A DNA stretch of 64,000 bases, from assembly GCF_032854445.1 (NCBI RefSeq), contig NC_088306.1, forward strand, positions 16,279,764 through 16,343,763. Reading direction: 5' to 3'. Positions within the stretch are counted from its first letter, which is position 1. The number at the start of each line of letters is the position of its first letter. Positions 26,521-39,090 of this stretch are shown piece by piece. The DNA comes from Liolophura sinensis (taxonomy: Eukaryota; Mollusca; Polyplacophora; Chitonida; Chitonidae). Made by a program: the position numbers and the translations under genes. The notes under the pieces were generated by a model. That model was not told where the DNA came from. It saw only the letters and a list, made by a program, of their open reading frames with translations, and made no database searches.

Positions 26521-29035
26521 AGAGTTGTATTTATGTTGTACAATTACCAAAAGACACTTAAATATAATTAAGGCGTTTGACAACCAAAATGGCCTACACA
26601 CATGTGCAGCTTTGTGATCAGATTACCGGTGATTACATATTTTCCCAGTTAAAAATTCTAGAGCATAGCAAACAAATAAAAAAACTGAGTTCCCATTTCA
26701 CAACAGACCTACACATTCCAGTACATTTTTTTCCTGGTGGGTAGCCTATGGACCTTCTTTGATACCTACATATATGCTTGCCTTCTAGTCCTTTACCTGT
26801 AAAATGATGTTCATCAGTATGGTTTGAGCAGCTGAGACCTTTCACCTTGATACTATCAGGTCAAAGGTCAAATAGTAGCACCACCTGCTGGGGATAGGTG
26901 ACTTGAGCTTCAGGCGAGGCTCCGTTGGCTGGGGCCACTTATTTCTGCTGGTACATATATGTTAATACAACATAGTAATGTGCTTTAATATTCTTGCAAT
27001 AGTCTGCTTATAAATATTATTTTGGGTAAGTCCATCTGTCAAATTTTGGTTCTCATTAGGTAACTCCAGCTAGTATTGTTTTATTCTTGATCAAATTTTG
27101 AAATTTGTCAAATGTTAATTAATTCAGATTAAATATTGTCTGATTTTGATCAAATTTTGTGTGCAATTTCATTAAGTTTTCTATTAAGTTTTGCATATTT
27201 AGCAGGAGATTCTTCTGAAATAACTTAAACTTGTTTCGTGTGTTTTTGGAATGATTCAGATATTTCAAAATGGAAACTTGATAGCATTAACTTTAATTTC
27301 ACACAATCGATACGAACCGAACCGAGGTCATATTGATACATAATTCCTGTGAAATATACTTGTATATATATGTATGTTAGCAGAATGTGGTAATAAACTT
27401 GTGTGTCAGTTTTAGTTGGATATTCCTGGAAAGTTTGAAGTAATACACTGGTTGCGTAAGTCTGAAAAAGCAAAAGACTCACTTTGACCCAATATTTCAG
27501 GAGAACAATGTCAGAATAAAGTGCTGAAATATCCAGTCAAAATGAGGCATTTGTATTTCAGAGCTGTATGTGTATAATGAAGTACATTATAGTTAAATTA
27601 TCCGGGAACTGTTAAGGTAATTGGCACATTTCGTTACCTAAGAGGTGTTTAAGTGCTACTGACACCTTTCATCAACTTCTTCATAAACATTTGAAGGGTT
27701 AATATTTTTCAGCAACTTTTTTGAGCAAACTTAGTCAGTGTACTGCATTTGAACTGCAACATTTTTGCCATTGCGAATCAAGCAAATGTAGGCAATTTCT
27801 TAATGCCAACAAAAAAATTACTGGTATTCAAGAAGTGTTATATGGATGTTAAAATCCAAAGTTCTGGAAACATTTGGCATGATTGACGTTTTTTTCTTAT
27901 CTGGGGTAATTCTCTTGGTAAAAGCCTCCCCATTAGGCCTCTTGTGTATCAGTGCTACCCTGGGAGTCTTAAGGCGGGTCTTCATCTCTTAGCACTGCAG
28001 GGGAGGGGTTTGGGCTTAGTTCTCTCAGTGTCTGCTTTGATTAACTGGCCTTTGCAGAGACAAGATCCTCATGGCTACTTGTCCCTTCTTATTAGTACAG
28101 CACACTGACTTTGTCTGATCTATCAAAACCACCATCGCCCTCTCCCTGATCCACCCCCAACACCAGCCCGCATGCTTAAAAACTATAGCTCTTAAAAGGT
28201 TTTTGTCCCACATTTTGCTTCGTGTCCGCTGTGAACAGTGTATTTCACCTAAATTTCAGTATTTTTTTCATGTCAGCCATTTTGCATCATTCTGATTGAT
28301 TCACCACCTTATTTGCTCACTTAAAAGTTCTATAAGACGTCTTATTAATTTCTTATCAGAAAAACTGAAGTGTTTGCATAAAAAGTATCATTTTAAGGCC
28401 TTTGTGTGCTTATTAAAGTGCATTTTTACAACCAAAATTTTAGGTGAAAATGAGTGGTAATTGAGAGGGCGGTGCTCAATTCATCCAATCTTATCTTAAC
28501 CCTCTCACCCCACCCATGATTAAGATGGTTTGTTTAAAGTCTACAGATTATTAAAGTTGAAGCTATTTTAGAGAGCATTTTCACATAGGATTGAGAATCA
28601 TGCTCTTTCTTTGATGTCCCAAGTAAGACTGTTTGGGATTGTCGCCTACAGGTACATGTGAGACTTCCCATATATTTGGCTCATGTGGAAAAACATACAT
28701 ATGGTGCTGTAAATCTTCATCCTTTTCGACCTCCAAAGCACTTTTTCTGTGCAAATTATTGACAAATTGATGCTAAAATGATTTGTTTTTGTCACTAATG
28801 ATGCAGTCTTCATAAAACTGTGCAAATTAGTTCTCTACACCCAAAATAGTTCTAATTGAAATGTTGAATTAAGGTATAAGTACTCTTTTAAATGCCCAAG
28901 ATCAATGCTACATTTGAAGGGACAATAGTTGAGTTTGGCTGGTTTACCTGAAGGACATATGATGTGGTGAATACTACTGATCAAACACCTGTCCAGTGAG
29001 GTCACAGGTTCAAAACCAGCTCTCGCTGCTTTAGC
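26521..29035. other. Intergenic/intronic, no gene seen
   Basis: AT-rich DNA without recognisable exons. Faint traces of dispersed repeats at about 28230-28450, 28710-28870 (TTCATCCTTTTCGACCTCC) and a tRNA-like SINE fragment at about 28990-29040. Confidence 0.45.
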
Positions 29036-29044
29036 AGCATCTTT

Positions 29045-29390
29045 AAGGAGTCTGTACCAGAGATTTTGGGCAAAAAATTGATCAGTGTAGTTTGAATTGA
29101 ATTTTTACTACTATATTTTAAGATCACCCAAATAATTAAATTTGATGAAATATCACTGTGTCTGTTAATTACCATTCAAAATTCAAAAGTTCCTGAAATT
29201 TTAAAATATGATTTGCAGTATAACTTTTTTTTTTGATTTTAAATCAATTTATGACTGTAGATAGTACACTTAAGTAATATGTATGCTTTAGTGCACTAAT
29301 TTGAGATTATATATTCAAGGTCAATACAGAAAATTTTATTTGATTAGTGAAAGTGGGTTTTTGGCCAAAAATCTCTGGCACGCCTTATTT
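29045..29390. mobile_element. Fold-back / MITE-like element
   Basis: About 345 bp between imperfect inverted repeats: left TGTACCAGAGATTTTGGGCA AAAA, right TTTTTGGCCAAAAATCTCTG GCACGCC. The middle is very AT-rich and has no coding frame. A related end (CCAGAAATCTTTGGTACGCC) is at about 22707. Confidence 0.6.
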
Positions 29391-29639
29391 AAGTCTCAAG
29401 GGTTAGAAGGTTTAGGGTTAGCATGGGTTTACTTTTGGCTCTCACAGTAAACCCCCGAAGAAATAAAAAATTTCTGTCAGTGACCTGATCATCTGATAAG
29501 TGAATAATTCTGGACTACAACTCTGGTTTATTAAACAAAAATAAATAAATGTCAGTGACATTGTATTATCATTAACATGCAAAAATAATGGAAGAAAAAG
29601 AGAGCAAAAAAAACCAAAAACACACTATGATATTCTCAG

Positions 29640-29960
29640 TAGGAAGCCATACCATTGGTAACGTTCACTTGGTGCACACTGAGAGCTAGTCCACAATTGC
29701 AGAATACTTGCGTTTACAGAGACGCTCAAAGATCGCGTGCGTGCATGCTCAGGTATGCGTGCCTCGCTGCGTTATTACAGTAGTTAGCGGGCTGCGTGTC
29801 GCACTGAAATGGTAGTAAGACTGGATAATGAGACCACACTTAGATCTGCACTCTCTCGTTAGTTTGCCTGCCCGCCTTAATTAGATTTGTGACACATATA
29901 TTATACAGGTAAAGATATCCTGCAGGTATTACAATGAAACGAAGCAGAAAAAGTGACCTG
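29640..29960. promoter_or_regulatory. CpG-richer patch, possible regulatory or first-exon region
   Basis: Unlike its AT-rich surroundings it has clustered CpGs (GATCGCGTGCGTGCATGC, GTGCCTCGCTGCG, GCGGGCTGCGTGTCGC). No TATA box or coding exon can be proven. Weak evidence only. Confidence 0.2.
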
Positions 29961-30570
29961 AAAAACAAAACTTGTTTCGACCCAGATAAGGCAGAAGTGT
30001 TGTTGTACCTGCTGATAGCAGCCATACTACAGGTGTTATCTGCAAGTAGGAATCCATTTACCTGGAGTTTAATTATGGTTTTTGGCTAATGTACGTGGGT
30101 ACACGTTCGTGATGTATAGCACGGTCGTGTTAGCAGTGTTTACTGCACATATTACTAATTTAGGTCATTTCTTAAATGGATACTGTAGAAAAATCTTGAA
30201 TGTCCTGGATCGTTGTGTTTGTTCTTTTGCGTATAATTATTCACAAAGAGTGAATCTGAGTACATATTTATACATCAGAACACAATACAGAAAAGAAAAA
30301 TAGGCGTTTAGAGAATCATAAACAAATACTTTTCATGACTTTGAAGTGGGAATGAAGTTTGGGTAGACTTGTGCTACCTAGTTTTAGTTACATCTTTGTA
30401 TAGTAAGAAGACAGGCATTGAAATACCAGTAATGAGAGGAAATAAATCATACTGTAAGCAGATAATGTAGATACATATATGTTTGTACAGGTAGATACAT
30501 TACCTGGTTTGGCATCATGTATATGAAGTTGGATTTCAGAATTTACACATTTGAAAATGTTGAAATGCTT

Positions 30571-30985
30571 AATTCTAGAAGCACTAAAATGACTGTTCCT
30601 AAATACCGTCTCATACCAAGAGAGAAAATTTGAGTCAGCTTTTTTTATACAACTTTTTAATGTATAGTTGGGTTAGCCAGAGTTTCTCAAAATTGTAATT
30701 TTCATCATTCTATACAGAAGAATGCCCTCAGCATATATTTGAATAATCATCTTGCAGACATGTGACAATATTATTAATTCTAGAAGCACTAAAGTGACTG
30801 TTCCTGAATACCGTCTCATACCAAGAGAGAAAATTTGAGTCAGCTTTTTTTATACAACTTTTTAATGTATAGTTGGGTTAGCCAGAGTTTCAGAGTTTCT
30901 CCAAAACTGTAATTTTCATCAGTCTATACAGAAGAATGCCCTCAGCATATATTCGAATAATCATCTTGCAGACATGTGAAAATAT
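30571..30985. repeat. 205-bp direct tandem duplication
   Basis: AATTCTAGAAGCACTAAAAT starts at 30571 and again (one change) at 30776. The two copies run collinear through CCGTCTCATACCAAGAGAG to CATCTTGCAGACATGTGA, differing by a few substitutions and a short duplication (CAGAGTTT). Confidence 0.93.
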
Positions 30986-31427
30986 TATTTTTGGTGCTGA
31001 GACTGTCCAATTTTCCAGTTGAATATCGTCCCATGTTCCAAACGAATTACCTCAAAACACCTCTCTTAAATGAACAGAACTCTCAGAATCAGGAAAATGG
31101 GCAAGTTGGATGAAATTTCATGCAAGAAATTTGTGGTTATTTTGGATATGTGACAAAGGGCAATGTTTTCCTTATAAGGATTCTTCCATGTATACATATA
31201 AACTTTACTGCTATTGCAGAAGTCCGCACAATCCATCAGTGTAGCATAATGAGCACCAACCAATGAATAAATAAGCAAATTAATGAATTAAAATAAGCAA
31301 GACAGGTTTAGCATTGCGAAACTACCTGTCCAGAACTATCTATTGATTGTCAGAGGACTTTTAGGGATATCCAGGTGTCAAGAGAAAGAGTGATCCACAA
31401 TGTGGTAATGAGATAGAGAACTTCTTT

Positions 31428-31655
31428 AACCCTAATTCCTCAACCTTTTCGCATGTGAAAGAACAATTTTCAATGCAATTTATGCTTTTTTTTAAATTTG
31501 ATTTTGAAGACAAAACTACATTGGTTGGACTGGCCATTTTCAGGGCTTCATAAAAAGGGCAGTTTTATCAGTCTACACAGAATATTTCCTACAGAGTGTG
31601 CTGAAGAAACACCTTGCAAACCTGCAAAAAGGTTGAAGAATACAGTAACACAAAG
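31428..31655 (-). mobile_element. MITE-like element, family 1
   Basis: Inverted ends CCTAATTCCTCAACCTTTTC on the left and CAAAAAGGTTGAAGAATACAG on the right. Reverse orientation relative to 38877, with core GACAAAACTACATTGGTTGG and CAGTCTACACAGAATA. No transposase. Confidence 0.8.
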
Positions 31656-31659
31656 TAGC

Positions 31660-31805
31660 GATGGGTCTACAGCAACCTGTGGATGGTCATGGGTTCCCCC
31701 CGGGCTGTGCTGGTTTCTTCCCACCATAATGTTGGCTGCCATTCTATAGGTGAAATATTCTTGAGTATGGCCAAAAACATCAGTCAAATAAATCAAATAA
31801 ATCAA
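31660..31805 (+). mobile_element. SINE type B, 3' part
   Basis: Begins at GTCTACAGCAACCTGTGGAT and runs through CCACCATAATGTTGGCTGCC and GTGAAATATTCTTGAGTATG to an (AAATC)n tail. 5' truncated and inserted next to the MITE. Confidence 0.85.
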
Positions 31806-31914
31806 AGTAGCAATGGTTGATGTATACATACACAGAGTGGTGACCTACTTAATCAAACACCATCTACACGTCCAAACATCAAAATAAATGTTCATATGAT
31901 GAGAATGATGCTGT

Positions 31915-32185
31915 AATTCATAATTAGCGTCATATCGTCCTCATATCGTCCATTCACTAAAAGGCGTGTCCCCATCGGTCTTGCTTCTGTCACCTTATAT
32001 CGCCATAACAACAGATTACTTAATGCCTGATGCCGCATTAATTACGACGTGGTTTCGGTCTCGACAATGTGTGTGTTATTTGTTGAACTTTAATTCTGAA
32101 GTTTTGTTAACAGCTTAGGCGAATCCTTTTTGGCGACATTCAGCTAATTCCGTCTGACAGGCGATTTAAATACATTACGCACGCT
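31915..32185. promoter_or_regulatory. Possible conserved non-coding element
   Basis: Atypical composition for the region: CpG-containing, low in repeats, with homeodomain-like ATTA/TAAT cores (GATTACTTAATGCC, GCATTAATTACGACG) and a CATATCGTCC direct repeat. No coding frame. Function is a guess from composition only. Confidence 0.2.
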
Positions 32186-33174
32186 CTGTATGACAGGGTA
32201 TTACACTTTTTTTCTTCTTTTTTTTTTTGTGCACTTTTCTTTACTTGATTCTGTAACTTACTACATTTTGACCTTGTTGAAGTTTGATACAAGGTCATGT
32301 TAAATTTAATATTAAATTTCAGAAGTGAGGTTAAACAAAGTTTAAAGAGCTACAAAGGGCATGCCTGTGATGTGCGTGCTTAGCTCTGATCTCTCTGGCT
32401 CGTCATGATATTCTTCTTATTGATAAAATGCAATACAGTTTGAAAAAAAAAACACAGTAATAAATACACTTCTGAGCCGTTGTTGGCCAATAACTTATAC
32501 GTACATCACAGGTGATCTTCCCCGGACGAATTGGATCGCACAGTTCATTCAGATTTTTTTGATATCAATTTTTATAAATTTTTTTATTACCTCTCATGAA
32601 TGTTTTTGTACATGCTAGTACTACATATATCTGATATGTAATAGATTTGTCTGAGATTTAAAACATTATAATGTGCATAATTTGATTTATCATATTTTTG
32701 TAGTTGTATCTTTCGGTCTTAACCTGTGATATTTAATCATGAATTACAGAGTTTGTTTACTTCAACTTTTTCAGTCACCTCTGCAACCGATATTTTGAAA
32801 CATTCTGAGAGAACTATGAGGTACAGAAAAATCATTTTCACGGTTTTATGAAGCTTGCATCATTAATGACACAAACAAATCATTTTCGTAAAAATTTTAT
32901 GCATATATTCCACTGAAAAAAGCACTTAAGTGGTTGAAAAGGTTGAAAGTATTTACAGTATTGTTCATCTATTACACATATATCCTCCATTTGTGACCTA
33001 TGTTTGACCTTGTGTGTTTATTTTGATGATGACAAAACGTTGTGATATCCCAGGTGTAAAAGAAAGCTGATCTCCTTGTCAAAGTCCGTTGGTTTGTGTC
33101 AGTAAGTCAGTAGACTAAACCAGAGTCGTGATTGGTGTTGAAAATGTTGTCATTTGTCCCCTTCCATTTAGAGA

Positions 33175-33590
33175 CATCAGTGCTTATATTCCCACTCAAA
33201 ACTTCCAGTCAGACACACCTGTGCCTGTATTCCCACCAAAACTTCCAGTCAGACATAACTTTGTCTATATTCCCACCAAAACATTGTATTTCCACCCAAA
33301 GCTTCCAGTCAGACAAAACTGTATTTCCATCCAGAAATTGTATTCTCACCCAAAGCTTCCAGTCAGACAAACCTTTGCTTGCATTCCCACCCAAAGCTTC
33401 CAGTCAGACAAAACTTTGCTTGTATTCCCACCCAAACCTTCAAGTCAGACAAAACTTTGCTTGTATTCCCACCCAAACCTTCAAGTCAGACAAAACTTTG
33501 CTTGTATTCCCACCTAAACCTTCCAGTCAGACAAAACTTTGCTTGCATTCCCACCCAAACCTTCCAGTCAGTTAAAAACACTTGTGCTTC
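33175..33590. repeat. 41-bp minisatellite (about 10 copies, some short)
   Basis: Unit of about 41 bp: CTTGTATTCCCACCCAAACC then TTCAAGTCAGACAAAACTTTG. Units near the left edge are shorter or altered. Overlapping open frames of 76-147 codons here come from the repeat. Confidence 0.93.
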
Positions 33591-33760
33591 AAGGTCATCT
33601 AATACATAGGGAGTCATTTACGAAGTGCTGGTCTGTGAATTTCTACTACAACATTCTCACCTAGTACATATACCTGTGAGGAAATGATCAATGCTTTTGG
33701 TGTACATGTCCTCAGGTAATGAAGAATAATTGTAACAAGATGCACATTTATAACTGTACC

Positions 33761-34025
33761 GGGGTCTCTTTGGCTCAGTCGGTTAGCGTAGTGACCCAGA
33801 AGCTTCTCACCAATGCGGTCGCTGTGAGTTCAAGTCCAGCTCATGTTGGCTTCCTCTCTGGCCGTACGTGGGAAGGTCTGCCAGCAACCTGTGGATGGTC
33901 GTGGGTTTCCCCCTGGCTTTGCCTGGTTTCCACCCATCATAATGCTGGTCGCCATCGTATAAATGAAATATTATTGAGTACGGCGTAAAACACCAATCAA
34001 ATAAATAAATAAATAAATAAATAAA
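33761..34025 (+). mobile_element. Full-length SINE type B with target-site duplication
   Basis: tRNA-like head GGTCTCTTTGGCTCAGTCGG (A box) and GTGAGTTCAAGTCCAGC (B box). The body carries GGAAGGTCTGCCAGCAACC, TGGATGGTCGTGGGTTTCCC, ATAATGCTGGTCGCCATCG and GAGTACGGCGTAAAACACC, with an (ATAA)n tail. It is flanked by a perfect 12-bp duplication TATAACTGTACC at 33749-33760 and 34026-34037, typical of LINE-driven insertion. Best-preserved copy in the window. Confidence 0.93.
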
Positions 34026-34189
34026 TATAACTGTACCTAAATCACATTTGTTGGCTTGTTGGCATGAGTTTTTCCTTCAAACTTTGCAGCTAAGGGTGCC
34101 TGTTTCCTTTGTGTACTTTGACATGCACTGGAATATTGTAAGGATAAGGGAATTTTATGTTCAACCTTAAAAGAGTACCACTTCATACA

Positions 34190-34335
34190 TAATGTTATAT
34201 TTAAGCTAATTGTCGCTAATTAGCTAATTAAAAATGCTGTAATAATTTATATAACAGCTTTCATGATCACGCACTCCGCATCGTTTGTGTAAATAATGAC
34301 ATAGCTAATGTATTCCAACTTGTAAATGTTAGTAA
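34190..34335. promoter_or_regulatory. Cluster of homeodomain-like TAAT motifs
   Basis: Within ~70 bp: AAGCTAATTGTCGCTAATTA and GCTAATTAAAAATG, with overlapping palindromic TAATTA cores, followed by a forkhead-like TGTAAATAATG. Could be an enhancer core, or simply AT-rich sequence. Confidence 0.22.
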
Positions 34336-34349
34336 GCTAGTTTACTGAT

Positions 34350-36360
34350 ACAATCTCAAAATACATGCTTATGTCTTGTTTGTGAAGTTTACAGAGGTCG
34401 CCTCGAAGTTATGTCGTCATGGTTGCATGAGGCACTGTTTGAAATGTCGACATTTCATTCAGTGCCTCTTGATCAATAGAGATGGGGTAAAAACTTGGGA
34501 CTAAACACACTCACATCTCTAGCGCCCTTAAGAGGGTTGTTTGCGCAATGTGACATGCGGCAGTTACAGTTTCATTCAAAGTTGACTTTAATGAACGGAA
34601 AGAGATGGACTTTTTTTGGTCGATCTTGGTGGCAATCGTTGTGGCACGACTTCTTGACAGCTGACTTGCTCTACTTTTTATCAACTTCTGTTCACAGACA
34701 CTGATTTTTTTACTATGTCTGATATTTCTGTTAAAGGCAGTTGTTACATGTAACTCTCTCTCCATTTTAAAAATAGGCTGGTTATACTTTTATATGTCTT
34801 CCTTACATTTGTTGCTCGTCGCCATATGACTGAAAAATTAAAATGATGTTAAACCACAAACATGTACAGATACTTGCTTATAAAAGTTGAATTATTTATG
34901 GCACAGGTTGAAAAATAAAGGTGGTTTAAAGTGCAAAGAATAATCTGCAACTTGGAACCCGTTCGTTTAAGTGTTCCCTGTGAATGCTCTAGCTGCTAAA
35001 CATTTAGCAACTTTATTCTGAGGTTTACTTACATTTACGGCTGGTACTGATTGATGAGGTATACAGTACAGCAGTAGGCTGGTCAAAGGAAATAAAAATG
35101 TACACTGATTTTGTGTATAGAAGGATTAAACAGGTAACTGCATGGCGTGTGTGGAGATTGAAAACTATTTAGTGCTTCTAAAGCCAATTACGCACAGCAA
35201 AGACACCGTGTTTATGGTGTAATGTACATTTACACATGCATCATTTTTCAGTAGTGTAGCAGTACCCAGTCGTAACTGGATCTAATGGTGTAAGTGTAAA
35301 CCAGTCAGAACACATGTAACTTGTTACATTCTGACAAATGATCAAGACTGACCAGTGTATCACCACATGCTCAATTAGCCGCAACCTGACCGTGAAATTT
35401 GGCCCAGGGAATTCCTTGATTAGGCAGAACCAGTGAGGATGGAAAAGAATTTTTCACCCAAACATTTCTCCAAGAACTTGACAGGTAGAGGTCATTGTGA
35501 GAAGTTTGCAGCAGATGCTGTAGATGAAGAAACTCAGTGGGTTCTGCAACGGCTGCGGAATTTGCTGGTTGACGCTGTCCGTTTAGTATTCTGTGTTTAT
35601 CTGCTTTGTTCAGCAGAAGGTGTTCAGGGTACATGTGTGTCTGCTCTAGGAAATCTTGACCTGTATAAGCTTACACCAGCAATTCCTGACTGCAAACAGT
35701 CCAGCCAATCATGGCTAATGAAACAACTGCTGCTATCATAATGTCAACATTCAACCATAGGCCACCTTTCTTAGAAGACTCACCGTGACAGGTGATCAAA
35801 CGTAGGTGGCAAAATGTCGGAATTTCCCATGAATTCTTTGCCATCATTTGTAAAACCAGAAGTGGAATTAGAGTTTATTTTTGACCTCTACTATTATTCT
35901 TGGCATGTTAATTCAAGGGCCTGTATTTGCCACTGTCCATCACGGGTTTATTTGCTCTTCTGTTTTCCTGCTCATATCCCACCTAAGAGCAGAAAGATAG
36001 GTGTGGTCTGGTTTGAGACAGTCAGATGTGAAAAATTGGAAACTCTTTATATCGGAATACTGGGACCATTTTAGCAAAAATTGACTTGTTTACAAACTTG
36101 CATATATATTCTGTATTTCAAATACTTCAAAAAAGTTCAGTTTATTTGTAGTTACCATTGTAGTAAATAACAAATTATTTACTACTCTCATTAGACAGGG
36201 AAATGAACTGGGAACTCATGTAAAAGTAGCTTAAATTCAGAAAACTAAATTTCCAAACACTGCAGAAAAGTTCTTCAGTTATAAAGCATCAAAACCTGTG
36301 GAAAGTGGAGAAATCCGGGTGGAGAGTACGTGGCATATCATAAAGCAGCCAGGTTTCTCT
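34350..36360. other. Intergenic/intronic, no gene proven
   Basis: Contains open frames of ~100 codons on both strands near 35371-35741. They overlap each other in opposite directions, have no recognisable domain and no clear splice context. Confidence 0.45.
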
Positions 36361-36364
36361 ATCA

Positions 36365-36609
36365 GGGCCCAGTTGTTCAAAACTGTTTTATGACTTAATA
36401 CGGATTCTAGTGTAAGCCAATTCTTCAATTTAGTACTTAGCCCAAAAATAATTGCATAACGGTAGGCTACATTAAATATTACCTAAATATGCTGCTGTTA
36501 TACATTGGATTTGGAATACTGCATTGGCTGCTGAATTTGGCTAAAATCGTAATTATAAAAAATAACTTACTACCAGTATTAGCTAATACACTTTTGAACA
36601 ACTGGGCCC
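36365..36609 (+). mobile_element. MITE-like element, family 2
   Basis: A 245-bp element with near-perfect terminal inverted repeats: GGGCCCAGTTGTTCAAAA at the left and TTTTGAACAACTGGGCCC at the right. The inside contains TATTAGCTAATACAC, shared with the copies at 4616 and 16291. No transposase frame. Confidence 0.88.
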
Positions 36610-36612
36610 AGG

Positions 36613-38870
36613 TTTGTGGGAATACAAAACTTCACCTTCACAGTGAAAAGGCCAAGGTAAGGCCACTAGGAGAGAGGGGAAAAAAAATACTCTCAGACCT
36701 TGGAACAGATGTAAATTTGATTCTTTGCCACAAGCTCGTCCTGGTACTTGACGCTAAACAGATCATCCACACGCACTGCATGTATCTTTAAAAACTCATA
36801 TTCTCCTGATTGTTTTGCCTTGGTATTCCAATGTTTTATTATTCATACCCCATTTTTTTTCTGTACAACTTTTTTCGTGTCTTTCTTGCACCGGCTGTAC
36901 CCCAAGTTACGCAGCAGTATAATTGCTAATGCTAGCGGAGCAGAGTTTAAGAGTCCCAGTGTAATCAGATTTTGTAAAGCATTTCAAAGACTTTGTTGCA
37001 TTAAATATGCGTGATATGTTCAGGTATATCATTAGCATAATAACTAAATTTTGCCCTCAACTATTGCTGAAATGCATTTGTGTTTGTCTTCGAAATTAAA
37101 TTTAAAAAGTGCATATATTCCACTGAAAGTTGCTTTTTAATTCAAATGGAAAAAAGGTTGAGGGATTTGGATAGTAAATGTTGATGTTGGTGCTGTTTTT
37201 TTTTTTTTTTTCTTTTTTCTTTTTAAGCTTTCTCTCATGAATCAAATAGCCAGCATATATATATAAAGTAAAATATTCTTCAGTACAGCCATATTTAAAG
37301 CACCAATTAATTGGACTAGGTGTGTGTGTATATACGTGCATTAACTTATAAATGACATGTATATATACATATAATGCTACCAATAACAAGACTTGTGGAC
37401 TATTTAAGTCTAAAATGCTAGGATTTAGGTTAACTCGACCTTTTCGGTTAACTTTATTACAGGAAGAATTTAAGTTGCTGTGAATCTTCGACCTTTTCAA
37501 CCACTAAAGGGTTTTTTAAGTGGGATTTAGAGTATTCTCACTTTTTTCATTTTTTTTCTTTTTTCGAGCATCTTAAAACTGTGCACATTATTTCTCTTCA
37601 TCCCATAGTTTTCTCAGAATGTTTCAAAATATTATTTGTAGAGGCGGTTGAAAAAGTTGAAAAAACTTTGTCTTGCAAAGAAAACAAAACAAAAACTTCA
37701 CGTGAAATTTAAAAAAAATCAGATATTTTATCTCATACTTTATTTGAAGTATTTATGAACTTGCCAAAATTATGGTAAATGACTGTGCATGCACAACCAA
37801 GTTACACATTTTACATGATTTTGAGAGCTCTGTTGATCTTCAGTGTTTTCAGTTTTGTTTAGGTGGTAGGATGGAAAAGTTTAAGTTTCAGAGCCAAGCA
37901 TAATATTTTGAGGGATTTATTTGCCTCTAGGAATACACTTGTTTTGAATGAGGGGCGGGGAATTGCAAAGGTAACTCTTAATTACTGATCACATGACACA
38001 TGACAGGATGTTCTGACCCGTACTGTTGCCATCATGAGAACTGTCAGTCCATGAGGTTTAATCCCTCCTGACGCACGATGATTGCATTTTCTGCAAGTTT
38101 TTAACGAGATACACCATTTTTTGCCAATGTTCTAGCCCACAGTATCTCTGGTAGCAACTGAAATAAACTCACACACTTGGCCTTTAGAGCTCTTCTGGAA
38201 CACAGCTTTTTTTGTCAGCCCATAAAAATGAGAAGGTATAATGTTATACCATCAGTCTCTCAGACCCGGTCTGCTGGCTAACGAGCTAATTAACCTTTTC
38301 TCAGGTGGGAAGGAAGGTAATAACAGGTCAGCTGTAGCTTGTTATATTTACATACTTAGACCTTCATAACCCATTGCTGGAGTTTTCATTTACCTGGTAC
38401 TTAGTGTCGTTTCATCTGTAACTTTATAAAGTCTATAGGTACATCAGTATTTCTTCAGGGGTCTAATTGATTAATCTACAGGTGAAACCAGATCCTCTGA
38501 AAAAACACCCATGAGTTCATCATGACACATTTTTTGAGACAAACATGTTTTGGAGTGCAGTGAGGACGATTTAAGATGACAGTTGTTTAGTTTATTTGTA
38601 GTGGAAACCATAGTAACCCAGAAGAAACCATCATAGCTCAGAAGAAACCATAGTAACCCAGAAGAAACCATGTCTGCGAGAAGCCATCATTAGGAAGAGT
38701 TTAATACCAACATTTTTTGGTTTGTTCCTAAAGATTCAATCTTCGTTTTAGAAAATTAGTTTCCATAACTTATTTAAATGCTGCTTAAGTGTTCTTTTCC
38801 AGGTCCTAATGGTCAGTAGTCAACTTCAACCTTTTTCATTTCTGCAGTTCAGCTTGATCTGACATTAATA
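36613..38870. other. Intergenic/intronic, no gene seen
   Basis: AT-rich. Includes T-rich runs (37193-37224), a family 1 MITE end at about 37107-37165 (AAAAAAGGTTGAGGGATT), a related fold-back remnant at about 37430-37670 (CGACCTTTTCAACCACT and GGTTGAAAAAGTTGAAAA) and a short 23-bp-type repeat of CCCAGAAGAAACCAT at 38605-38690. Confidence 0.5.
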
Positions 38871-38876
38871 TGGTGT

Positions 38877-39090
38877 ACTGTAATTCTTCAACCTTTTCGC
38901 ATGTTTGCAAGGTGTTTATTCAAGCCCATTCTGAAGGCATTATTTTGTGTTTACTGATATAATTATACTTTCAGCGAAGCCCTGAAACTGGCCAATCCAA
39001 CCAATGTAGTTTTGTCTCAAAAAATCAAATTAAAAATGTACACTGAAAGTTGCTCTTTTATATGTAAAAGGGGTGCGGAATTAGGTTAGC
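38877..39090 (+). mobile_element. MITE-like element, family 1
   Basis: Left end CTGTAATTCTTCAACCTTTT CGCATG; core GCAAGGTGTTTATTCAAGC, CCAACCAATGTAGTTTTGTC; right end CTTTTATATGTAAAAGGGGT GCGGAATTA. Ends are imperfect inverted repeats, ~210 bp, no coding capacity. Confidence 0.82.

Noticed and set aside
33128-33609. Open frames of 76-147 codons
   Set aside because: Produced by the 41-bp minisatellite.
35433-35741. 102-codon frame with a hydrophobic stretch, considered as the missing ANOS1 leader exon
   Set aside because: The hydrophobic part is preceded by ~45 residues, there is only one cysteine after it where the family has a C-x3-C pair, no convincing donor, and an equally long frame lies on the opposite strand.
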